Assembly (NCBI GenBank): GCA_028583605.1
Contig: CM053329.1
Location: 38,001,161 to 38,065,160, forward strand
DNA length: 64,000 nt
Source of the DNA: Dastarcus helophoroides
Taxonomy: Eukaryota; Arthropoda; Insecta; Coleoptera; Bothrideridae
Direction: 5' to 3'
Shown here: positions 32,906-45,280 of the stretch, piece by piece
Layout: each line of letters begins with the position of its first letter
Numbering within the stretch: position 1 is the first letter of the stretch
Notes under the pieces: model-generated
Databases searched by the model: none
What the model saw: only the letters and a program-made list of their open reading frames with translations
Told to the model about the DNA's origin: nothing
Program-made: the position numbers and the translations under genes

Positions 32906-34796
32906 TAAATTACGAAATACAAAATATGACGAACAAAATACAACAAACAAAACACAAAATACAACATACAAAATACCAAATGCGAAATACAACAACCAAA
33001 TTACAAAATACAACAAACAAAATACGGAATACCGAATACAGAATACAGGGAATAAAGAATACAAAATACAAAACATAGAATACAAGATACAAAATATAAA
33101 GTACAAGAAACAAAATACCAGTTACAAAATACAATAACAAAATACAAAACACAAAAATAGAAAAGTAAAAAATACATAACAGAAATACAATCATACAAAT
33201 CAATCATACAAAATATAATCATACAAAAATACAAATACAAAATACAATCATTCAAAATACAATAATACAAAATACAAAATAGAATCATACAAAATACAAT
33301 AATACAAAATACAATTATACAAAATACAATCATACAAAATAGAATCATACAAAATACAATCATCACAAAATACAATCAGACAAAATACAATCATACAAAA
33401 TACAATAATTCAAAATACAACCATACAAAATACAATTATACAAAAATACAATCATACAAAATACAATCATCAAAATACAATCATACAAAATACAATAATA
33501 CAAAATACAATCATACAAAATAGAATCATACAAAATACAATTATGCAAAATACAATCATTACAAAATACAATCATACAAAAATACAACATACAAAATACA
33601 ATAATTTAAAATACAATCATACAAAAATACAACATACAAAATACAATCATAACAAAATACAATCATACAAAAATACAAAATACAATATACAATCATACAA
33701 AATACAAAATAGCAATCATACAAAATATCAATCATACAAAATACAATCATCAAAATACAATCATCAAATGACATAATTTAGAAAATATACAATCATACAA
33801 AATACAATCATACAAAATACAATCATTACAATATACAATCATCTCAAATACAATCATACAAAATACAATCATACAAAATACATATTCATACAAAATACAA
33901 TCATACAAAATACAATTCATACAAAATACAATCATACAAAATATAATCATACAAAATACAAATCATACAAAATACAATTCATACAAAATACACTCATACA
34001 CAATAGAATCATACAAAATATCAATCATGCAAAATACAATATTTAAAATACAATCATACAAAATACAATCATACAAAATACAAGCTACAAAATACAATCA
34101 TACAAAATACAATCATACAAAATACAATCATACAAAATACAATCATACAAAATACAATCATATAAAATCAATTCATACAAAATACAATCATACAAAATAC
34201 AATCATACAAAATATACAATCATACAAAATACAATCATACAAAATACAATCATACAAATACAATCATACAAAATAGAATCATACAAAATACAATCATCAA
34301 AGACAATCATTCAAATACATCATACAAAAATACAAGCATACAAAATACAATCATACAAAATATAATCATACAAAATACAATCATACAAAAATACAAAATT
34401 ACAAAATACAAAATACAATCCCACAAAATACAATTATACAAAATACATCATACAAAATACAATCATACAAAATATAATCATACAAAAATACAAGCATACA
34501 AAATACACTCATACAAAATACAATCTACAAAATACAATCATACAAACTACAATCATACAAAATACAATATAATTTAAAATACAATCATACACAAAATACA
34601 ATCATGACAAAATACAATCATACAAAATAAAATCATACAAAATACAATCATACAAAATATATTCATACAAAATACAATCATGACAAAATACAATCATTAC
34701 AAAATACAAAATACAATACAAAATACAATATACAATCATACAAAATTACCTCATACAAAAATACAAAATTCAATCATACAAAATACAATCATAACA
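32906..34796. repeat. Degenerate TACAAAA/TACAATCA array (unit 1)
   Basis: After a transition zone of mixed words (ACAAAATACAACAAACAAAA) the array settles into AATCATACAAAATAC, a 15-bp unit equal to the heptamer TACAAAA plus the octamer TACAATCA. Many single-base indels and variants make it much more degenerate than the counterpart at 40086. Its frames on both strands are artefacts. Confidence 0.9.
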
Positions 34797-35549
34797 AAAA
34801 TAAAAATACAAAATACAAAATACAAATACAAATACAAAATACAAAATACAAAATACAAAATACAAAATACAAAATACAAAAAATACAAAATACAAAATAC
34901 AAAATACAAAATACAAAATACAAAATACAAAATACAAAATACAAAATACAAAAATACAAAATACAAAATACAAAATACAAAATACAAAATACAAAATACA
35001 AAATACAAAATACAAAATACAAAATACAAAATACAAAATACAAAATACAAAATAATACAAAATACAAAATACAAAATACAAAATACAAAATACAAAAAAT
35101 ACAAAATACAAAATACAAAATACAAAATACAAAATACAAAATACAAAATACAAATACAAAATACAAAATACAAAATCACAAAATACAAAATACAAATACA
35201 ACAAAAATACAACATACAAAATACAAAATACAAAATACAAAATACAAAATACAAAATACAACATACAAACATTACAACAATACAATACAATACAACATAC
35301 AACGTACAACAAAATACATACATACAACATACAACATACAACATACAACATACAACATACAACATACAACATACAACATACAACATACAACATACAACAT
35401 ACAACATACAACATACAACATACAACATACAACATACAACATACAACATACAACATACAACATACAACATACAACATACAACATACAACATACAACATAC
35501 AACTTACAACTTACAAATTACAACTTACAACTTACAACATACAAAATAA
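34797..35549. repeat. Heptamer array, copy 2
   Basis: A shorter and less perfect version of 26878-28320. TACAAAA units with many indels run to about 35205 and a mixed stretch to about 35320. Clean TACAACA units follow to about 35500, then the same TACAACT/TACAAATT end. Its position directly before duplication copy 2 marks it as the start of the second 7.2-kb unit. Confidence 0.95.
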
Positions 35550-38500
35550 AAGTTTAAAATTTTTTTGAACATTTCGATTGTTATTCAAAATTTTGAATTG
35601 TTCTCAACATTTTGCCTTTTTTTGAAGTTTTATTCTTTTTTTAGTTATTCGACATTGAAAATGTCAACTTTTTATGAAAATTTGTTTTGTGAAACGACTT
35701 TTGGAATGTCGATTTTTTTCAAAGTTTCAGGTTTATATTCAAAATTTTGACTTTCAAATTATCGATCTTTTTTCCAAAATTTTGACTTTTTTAATAATTT
35801 GAGATTTTGAAAAATCGAATGGGTAGGCGTCCTCTGTACGTCAAAATTTGAGGTTAGTTTCTAATTGTAAGAATCGAAATGTGCTTTTTTACCCTGTCCA
35901 AAAGATTTGCTCTACAACGGCAGAGCAAATTGAAACTTTTTTGGATCTGCCGTCGCCATCGACCGTCCAGTGATCGTCCCTACGGTGGAGATAGCTTCAT
36001 AAATTTTCGACGTCACGTAACTCGCCGTAAAATTTTGTTATTGTTCGTGACAAGTTAAATTTAGTAAGTTCATTTTTTTCCGATTTGAGAAATCGTGCAA
36101 GTTGGATTGAATAGTACTCGGTGAAAGCCCCAGGTTTCTTAGAATCCAAGCGATCGTTTCCGGAATACGCATCAGAACAAACTGCTGGTAGAAAAGAATT
36201 TAATATCGTTCGATTTGAAGCGTTGTTAAGAACGAAAAAGGTGATTAAAAAACGACTTTGTCTTTTTTCCAATCCAAGGACCTTTTCGTTAGTCTCATAG
36301 AGAAGTTCTCGCCCCATTTATATTTTAGCTGGATCCATCAGTATCATGTCTCCCCCAAATACCTACACACAATCTTTTAAACTACTCAGTTTGTCAGTCT
36401 CCCGTCTCAACTTTGAGCGAAACTCTTCGACTTTTGATTAATTTTACGGCTTGCAGCCGTTAGACATTTCCTCGGAAGTGTTAGAAAACATTAGACATGC
36501 GATCCTAGTTGTAAATTTCATAACACACAGATCGCTGCAAGTCTATTTAATTTGGCAGGGGGGCGTGCGTGTTGCCATCGGTTTTCGAGTTGGTTGAAAA
36601 GCACTCCGGTCGGCATCAGTAAAACTCGGGCTACCGTTCGAGCGTCTCCCGCCATTTCCTCTTCCTGAAAAACGCGCACGGCTTTCCGCGACCGCGGAAA
36701 TCGCCTGTCGTCTTTTTTACGCTGCGAACTTTAGATGAGTTTAAAAGTGCTTTAATGTAAATCATAGATTAAACTAGTACGAGCTTTGGAAGTTCCAGGA
36801 TTTTTGCGTAAGTCCGCTTTGTTTTTTAATCAAATCGCACTTTTTTTGAAGTGAAATGTTCTTTAGGGGCTTTGAACGATTTTGGATGCGTAAGTCTGCT
36901 TTTTTTAATCAAATCGCACTTTTTTTTGAAGTGAAATGTTCTTTAGGAGCTTTGAACGATTTTGGATGCGTAAGTCCGCTTTTTTTAAACGAATCGCACT
37001 TTTTTTGAAGTGAAAAGTCCTTTAGGGGCGTTGAACGATTTTGGATAGGGAGTAAACTTAGAGTTTTGCGTTACCAACATGCTCTAATGTTAACAATATA
37101 GATTTCCACATTTTTTAAAATTTGACATTTTAAAGGCCACTTTAATTCAAAATGTCGAGTCTTTTTAGGTTTTGACTTGTTTTCCAAATGTTGCGGTCTA
37201 AAGTTGAAAAAGTTAAAATTTTTAGACAGTCGAAATTTTGAATTTCTCTCAAAATTTTTTTAAACTTCGTCTTAGGTTTCTTAACGAATTATGACACCCT
37301 TTTTCAAAATGAGAAATTCCTAGAGTTTTACAAAAACACTTCCATATATATCAAAATCATTTAAAAAGTTTTAAAACATTTCACAGAATAGTTTGCAAGT
37401 AATGTTGGATTACATTTGAAAAGTATGATAAAATAAGTAACGAGAATTTGCATTTTAAAACAATTTGTCAAAATACGTCATCGTAAATTTATCGTAATAA
37501 AATTCACGTTTTTATCCTTTGGTTTCTCTGATAATAATGCCTCGTGTGTTTCATTTGCCACTTTTCAAATGTCAAGTGGGTTGACTTTACACTAGAATCA
37601 CTCATTTTCGGTAATTTCCAAAATGTACTGTTTTCACTTCTGTCGGCAGTCCCCATAACTGCCTATTTTTTTTGGATGGTGATTCGTAAAAAGCAATTTA
37701 CGTTACTACATTTTTTCAACTAATTATGAAATAATTCTGGTCAATTTATCAATCAGGCGAATTAAAACGTTGTAAACTGTAGCGTGTACGGTAAAGTAAG
37801 GACAAAGTTAGCATGATGTATGAAAGTAATTTTTCACTTGAGTTTCTAAAGACAGCTCACGTCGCTTATAAATAAACCTTATAATAAATATTCATAGTTC
37901 AGTAATGATCTTAAATGGCATTAAATAAGCGCGAAATATTTAATGAGCACTGGGACTTCCAATTTCGTTTCAATTACAAAACACAGACTTCAGATGAGGT
38001 CTAATTATAAAAATCCCAAACTTGGATTTCTACCAAAACAACCAAGAGAGGTTAGATAATGAGCGATTTTATTTGATTCAAAAAGAAATCCTTAGAGGAC
38101 CTTAGAAGTGGAACTTCCTTAAAAATCGAATAATTTCAACAAAATTACCTTCATTACCAGAATTGCAGCAGGAACGATTTAACTTTGCTACGTAAATAAT
38201 AATTGTGTAATTGAATCGAAAGAGCAAAGTTTTTCTAATTTTATTCTGTCAAAATTGATGGTCGCAAAATTACCCAAATATGAAAAATCCAACTGAAACG
38301 TCATTCTGATATTCAGTGAAAGATATATTTTTAAAAAACTAACAATTTGCATTTTTCTTGAACTTTTTTTTCAAAAAAAGGACTTTCTTTAAAAGTCTTA
38401 TTTTTAATCACAGAATTTTAATTGCGGTTTCAAAGATGTCGATCTTTTTATCGATATGTTAATTTTTTCAAAATTTCGTCCCTTTTTCTCGCGTAGTTTC

Positions 38501-40085
38501 GACTCTAATTTCCAAATTTTAAATTAATTACCCAAATTTTCCAAATAAAACTGAAAGTAGTAGAAGGATAACTTCAACTTAAAATTGTTGTTTATAAAAA
38601 CTATGTCAACGATAGTCTACAGTCAGAATAGGTGCAGTGTACTTACATTAATACTCGAGTGGCTCTTTTCCTAACTATTTTAAAACTATCGGGCGTATGG
38701 TTTAAAAAATTTCCATCGTATCACAGAGGGTCACAAAAAATAAAACGTCGGGAAATAACTCTCGAGTATTAACTACTTTTAACACTTGCACCTGTAACAA
38801 CGAATTTAATTCATTACTTGCAGCGACTTAAAATTAGAAATTGTAAGAAAAAAAATAAATAGTTTGGATACTAAACTTCAATTTTAAAGAAAAAAAAATG
38901 GATATTCAACAAAACCATTAACATTTTTTAAAATAATTTTGAATTCTTAAATTCTGAATTGTTTTTAGTTCATAAATTTTGGTTTTCGTGTTAAAAATTT
39001 GATTTTTTTGATTTATCGAGATATATCTTTCTTTAGTTTTGGTTTAATCAAATTTTAGGTTTAATTTTAACGTCGAAAGTTTTTAAAATTAAAAAATAGG
39101 AAAAAAGTTTTAAAAACCGTAATTTTGGATTTTTCTCGAAAGTTTTGTATTATTTTCAGAGAAGAGGTTTTTCTCAAAATTCCTACTTTATTCAGGAAAT
39201 TTTAATCGTGCTCTCAAGTTGATTTTTTTAATCGAAATCCCAACTTTTTTCGAAATGTTGGCTTTTTCTGCTTTAATTTCGAAATTTTGAATTTCTACCC
39301 AAACTTCGCAAATAAAATTGCAAGTATAGATTTAAGAATAAAAACTAGAACTAGAAGTATAAATTTTAGGAAAGAAAGTTGCAATTTGGGTTTTAAACTT
39401 GGATTAAATTTTGGGTAAAAGGGAAATAAAAAGAAAATCTCTTAAAGTATCTTTAATAAATAATCCTGAATTATTATTAAAATTTCAAGTTTTTTTCGAA
39501 CGAAATTTTTCTCCAAATTTTGTTTTTGATTCAGAAATTTTGATTTTGATCTTTTTTTCGATTTCTCTTCTCGAAATTTTCTCTTTCGTCGCCATTTATT
39601 CTTTCAGGTTCAAATTAAACATTCATATTTCTACCTTAAGGATCATTTTTTTAATTGCGACTTTTTTTTCACTTCTTCAAGAATTTGAAAATTTTAAATT
39701 TTTTTAACAATTTCATCTCTCAAATTTCCAACTTATATCAAAATTTTGCAAATTCCGACTTTTTTTTTAAATTCCAATTTTTTGAAAACTTTGAAACCTA
39801 AGGCTATTGAAAGTTTTAATTTTTTTAATCAATTTCGACCCTCAAAGTGGTAACTTTTTTTTAAATTATGGCTCTCGTAAATACTGACTTTTTTTTTTGA
39901 AAAAATCCACTTTTTTGAAAACTTGGTACTAATAAAAATTTTAACTCTTTTTATTACTATTTTAATTTAATTTCCAAATTTTTTTTTACAATTTTTTCTT
40001 CTGAAAATATTTTATTTTTGGTGCACGCATTTTGTGATTTTGGATAAGGGACCAACTTAGCGTTTCGCATTACCATCACGTTAAA
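35550..40085. repeat. Segmental duplication, copy 2 (4.5-kb block)
   Basis: Direct copy of 28321-32905, with 97-98% similarity by eye where compared. Differences are scattered substitutions plus three short deletions. It contains the same GC-rich stretch (about 36560-36740), 82-bp triplet repeat and small foldback. No gene was recognised. Confidence 0.95.
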
Positions 40086-42935
40086 TTACGAAACACAAAA
40101 TACGACGAACAAAATACAACAAACAAAACACAAAATACAACAAACAAAATACCAAATGCGAAATACAACAACCAAATTACAAAATACAACAAACAAAATA
40201 CGGAATACCGAATACAGAATACAGGGAATAAAGAATACAAAATACAAAACATAGAATACAAGATACAAAATACAAAGTACAAGAAATAAAATACCAGTTA
40301 CAAAATACAAATAACAAAATACAAAACACAAAATATAAAGTAAAAAATACAAATACAAAATACAATCATACAAAATACAATAATACAAAAATACAAAATA
40401 GAATCATACAAAATACAATAATACAAAATACAGTAATACAAAATGCAATCATACAAAATAGAATCATGCAAAATACAATCATTCAAAATACAATCATACA
40501 AAATACAATCATACAAAATACAATAATTCAAAATACAACCATACAAAATACAATTATACAAAATACAATCATACAAAATACAATCATACAAAATACAACA
40601 ATACAAAATACAATAATACAAAATACAATCATACAAAATAGAATCATACAAAATACAATTATGCAAAATACAATCATTTAAAATACAATCATACAAAATA
40701 CAACCATACAAAATACAATAATTCTAAATACAATCATACAAAATACAATCATACAAAATAAAATCATACAAAATACAATCATACAAAATATAATCATACA
40801 AAATACAATCATACAAAATACACTCATACAAAATACAACCATACAAAATAAAATCATACAAAATACAATCATGCAAAATACAATAATTTAAAATACAATC
40901 ATACAAAATACAATCATACAAAATACAATCATACAATATACAATCATTCAAAATACAATCATACAAAATACAATCATACAAAATATATTCATACAAAATA
41001 CAATCATACAAAATACAATCATAAAAAATACAATCACACAAAATATAATCATACAAAATACAATCATACAAAATATATTCATACAAAATACAATCATACG
41101 AAATAGAATCATACAAAATACTAATCATGCAAAATACAATAATTTAAAATGCAATCATACAAAATACAATCATACAAAATACAATCATACAAAATACAAT
41201 CATACAAAATACAATCATTCAAAATACAATCATACAAAATACAATCATACAAAATACAATCATACAAAATTCAATCATACAAAATACAATCATTCAAAAT
41301 ACAATCATACAAAATATAATCATACAATCATACAAAATACAATCATACAAAATATAATCATACATAATACAATCATACAAAATACACTCATACAAAATAC
41401 AATCATACAAAATACAATTATACAAAATACAATCATACAAAATACAATCATACAAAATATAATCATACAAAATACAATCATACAAAATACACTCATACAA
41501 AATACAATCATACAAAATAGAATCATACAAAATACAATCATGCAAAATACAGTAATTTAAAATACAATCATACAAAATAAAATCATACAAAATACAATCA
41601 TACAAAATAAAATCATACAAAATATAATCATACAAAATACAATCATACAAAATAAAATCACACAAAATACAATTATACAAAATACACTCATACAAAATAC
41701 AATCATACAAAATAGAATCATACAAAATATAATCATGCAAAATACAATAATTTAAAATACAATCATACAAAATACAATCATACAAAATACAATCATACAA
41801 AATACAATCATACAAAATACAATCATACAAAATACAATCATACAAAATATAATCATACAAAATACAAGCATACAAAATACACTCATGCAAAATACAATCA
41901 TACAAAATACAATTATTCAAAATACAATCATACAAAATACAATCATACAAAATAAAATCATACAAAATACAATCATACAAAATACAAGCATACAAAATAC
42001 AAGCATACAAAATACAAGCATACAAAATACAAAATACAAAATGCAAAACGCAAAATGCAGAATGCAAAATGCAAAATGCAAAATGCAAAATGCAAAATGC
42101 AAGATGCAAAATGCAAAATGTAAAATGCAAAATGCAAAATGCAATGTACAAAGTACAAGTACGAAAGACAAAATACAAAATTACAGAAGACAAAATACAA
42201 AAAGCAAATACGAAAGACGAAATAGGAAATACGAAATGGAAATACGAAATGGAAATACGAAATACAAAATACCACATATGAAATACAAAGTAGAAAATAT
42301 AAAATACAAATACAATACAAAATACAAGATACACGATATAGGATACAGAATACAAAATACAAAATTCAAAATACGAAATACGAAATACGGAATACGAAAT
42401 ACGAAATACGAAATACCAAATACGAAATACGAAATACGAAATGCGAAATGCGAAAAACGAAATACGAAATACGAAATACGGAATACGAAATACGAAATAC
42501 AAAATACCAAATACGAAATACGAAATGCGAAATGCGAAAAACGAAATACGAAATACGAAATACGAAATACAAAATACGAAATGCAACATACGAAATACAA
42601 AGTAGAAAATACAAAATACGAAATATAAAGTAGAAAATACAAAACACAATATAAAATACAAGATACACGATACAGGATGCCGGATACAAAATACAACAAA
42701 CGAAATAAGAAATATGAAATACGAAATACAAAATACAACATACAACATACAAAGTACAAAGTAGGAAATACAAAATACAAAGTAGAAAATACAAAATATA
42801 AAATACAACATACAACATATAACATACAGTTACAAAATTCAAAGTACAAAGTACAAAATACAAAGTACAAATTACAAAGTACAAAGTGCAAAGTGCAAAG
42901 TATAAAATACAAAGTACAAAATACTGTATATTCTA
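40086..42935. repeat. 15-bp array (unit 2) grading into heptamer variants
   Basis: From about 40350 to 42000 this is a fairly regular array of AATCATACAAAATAC. From 42020 to 42160 it becomes TGCAAAA heptamers, from about 42190 to 42720 TACGAAA and GAAATAC variants, and from 42720 to 42930 TACAAAG and TGCAAAG variants. The seven-base rhythm is kept while the sequence changes in blocks. Long frames here are artefacts. Confidence 0.93.
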
Positions 42936-44000
42936 CTAAACAATATTTATTTTTATTTAAATTTTGACATAATAACGAAATTTACAAAAAATCTTTTCCT
43001 TCAAATTTCATAAAAATAGTAGGATCAGGTTTTTATATTTTTATTAAAATTACGTCCAGTTTTACAAAAATAAACGAATTTTAATTAAAAGTCTAATTTT
43101 GGATAAAAAGCTCAATTTTAAGTGGAAATTTCCAGAAACTTCGAAAATAATACTCAATAATTCCAATATAGCCCGATTTTGAGACCAAAAAGTAGAATTT
43201 CGAGTAAAATTTGTAATTCAGAAAAAGACGAATTATAATAAAAAATCCCAGTTTTGAGATAAAGTCGAAATTTTCAGAAAATCAAATTTGAAATAAAAAC
43301 CTGATATTTTAGAAAAATTTAAAAATATCGAAATTTCGGGAGAACGATTTGCGAAGTAAAAATCGAAAGATTCGAAAACCCAAACACATTTTTAAAAAAA
43401 GCAAAATTTTGACGAAAAAATCGACATTTTGAGGAAAAGATCGACATTGTGAAAAAATCAAAATTTCCAGATAAATCAAGATTACTGGAAAAAAAAACCA
43501 CAATTTAGTAGAAATCTGAGATTTCCCAGAAAGAAGTAAATTTTGTCAAAGTTTAGAAAAAAGGGCGAATTTTCGGGAAAATTTCGGGAAAAAAGTCAAA
43601 CATTTTTGATTAAATATTTATTTTTTAATGACTGCTTGAGTGAAGGACAAGCTCCTTCCCTCTGCCACTGTGACGTCAAAGAATCTTGACTACTTGAGTT
43701 TTCAGAAATTTTTAAAATTTAAAAAAAATATTTTTCAAAATTTTCAAATAAATAATATTATTGTAAAAATTCTTACTTTTTTATTAAAGGTTCTACCAAA
43801 CTTCAAGAAGGCATAGTTTGATAAATAAGTCGCAATTCTCAGGAAGTCGCCATTCTCAGGAAGTCGAATTTTAAAAAAGAGTCGTAATTTTCAGAAAAAG
43901 TCGAATTTAGAGAAATGACGAAATTTTGAAAAAATAAAAAGAATTTTAGGATAAAAATTCAACACTTTGGAAAAGTTGGATTTTGATGGTCTCTCTAACC
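42936..44000. repeat. A-rich AAATTTCGA-type low-complexity DNA
   Basis: Unordered sequence built from words such as GAAATTTC, AAAAGTCGAAATTTT and TTCAGAAAA in A-rich orientation. No gene recognised. A more complex stretch lies at 43630-43700. Confidence 0.65.
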
Positions 44001-44028
44001 GAGGCGTTCGAGATATCTCAAACGCCTC
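44001..44028. other. 28-bp near-perfect palindrome
   Basis: GAGGCGTTCGAGAT and ATCTCAAACGCCTC form a palindrome without a spacer, broken by one mismatched pair (C/T against A). It stands out in GC content from its AT-rich surroundings. Confidence 0.85.
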
Positions 44029-45280
44029 GCTCTAACCCTTGAGTCTACCCCTTATCAAAAATTTCTCAAGAAGTTTTCACTTCAAAAATTAATCCAATCC
44101 AACTCTATTGTCGGGTGCCCTTATATTTCATGCCGCCCATTATTCCTCTGATGCTTTTAATCTATCAACGTAGAATTCGTCTTTATTTCCCAAGGACCCC
44201 AACTCCGTCTTGCCAAAAATTTATGAACAACAAACAACAATTTAGGTAAAAGTATCCTCCTTAGCAGCAAAAAAAAACCTAGTAAAAATACGACTCGAGA
44301 AACTCTAATTAGATTTACTGTTTCACTTTGTTTCGAGTGAAAAGCGGAAAGATTTAATGCACGCAAGTGGGTGAATTAATGCCAAAACATTGGGATGTAG
44401 CTTATGCGACGGCAGCGTCGTGTGCTTGAAAACGACGCGACGCGACGCTTTACTAATTCGAAGTGTGTTGTTTTAATGCTTAAGTTTCGCGAATTAAGTT
44501 CCGACGAAAGCGTATCCAGGAAAAACAAAGGATGCTGGCGTCCTGTTTAAAAGAAAACTTCAAGAATTGAGATTTACTTAATGATATGCCATCACAGAAG
44601 CGACAACATCATGGATCATCTTGAGCTCTCCCAAAGTTAACATCTAAGACATGTACGAAACTGTGTTACTTACTGGTTCAGTTTCACGAATTCAACTACG
44701 AGTTGAAACTGGTGTGAAAACGTCTTCTGAGTAGAGAAAAACAAATTTTGGTAAAAGTACACAAACTGGAAATTTCAACTTTTGGATTTTTGTGCCTTCG
44801 AAAGTAAAAAATTTGTATAGATCTAAAAGGAAGAAATAGGTTACGAAATTTCGTTTGAATCAAGCTTCAAATCGTTGATAAAACGTAAGCAAGTAGTAGC
44901 GAGCGGAAAGAAACGATAAGACGCGATGATCCTCACAAAGATTACAGCAAGAACCGACAATTATGGCGCTACACAAGCATTATGTCCATATTATGAAAGT
45001 TTAACAAATGCGTTACAAGTAGGCCAATGAATTCCAAAATCTGTAGGTTTCTCTTATGATTTTTTGTTTTTTTTAAATCGGCGTTTGGTCGAGGTAAAAA
45101 AAATAAGTGGTCAATTTCGAGGATTAAATTCAGAATCTACAGATTAAATTACATTACGACTAATAGTTTACACGTTATGGGTTCCCAAAATTGGGGACAA
45201 ATTATATTTTCAGTCATCAATTTTTAGTGGACGCAGTGTTGACCTAACAACTCTGAAACTAGCAACAAATATGGTCAAAT
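44029..45280. other. Non-repetitive intergenic DNA
   Basis: Higher-complexity DNA between two low-complexity blocks. A 69-codon minus frame (44157-44366) has no recognisable domain. Nothing else was recognised. Confidence 0.5.

Noticed and set aside
33543..42811. IIQNT and CILYDCI frames of 60-505 codons
   Set aside because: The 15-bp and 7-bp arrays lack stops on both strands. They differ freely in indels between the two duplication copies, which excludes a conserved protein.
32906..42935. Possible CRISPR-like or telomeric array
   Set aside because: Repeats are contiguous without unique spacers, and the words are not TTAGG or another known telomere repeat. The host is eukaryotic.
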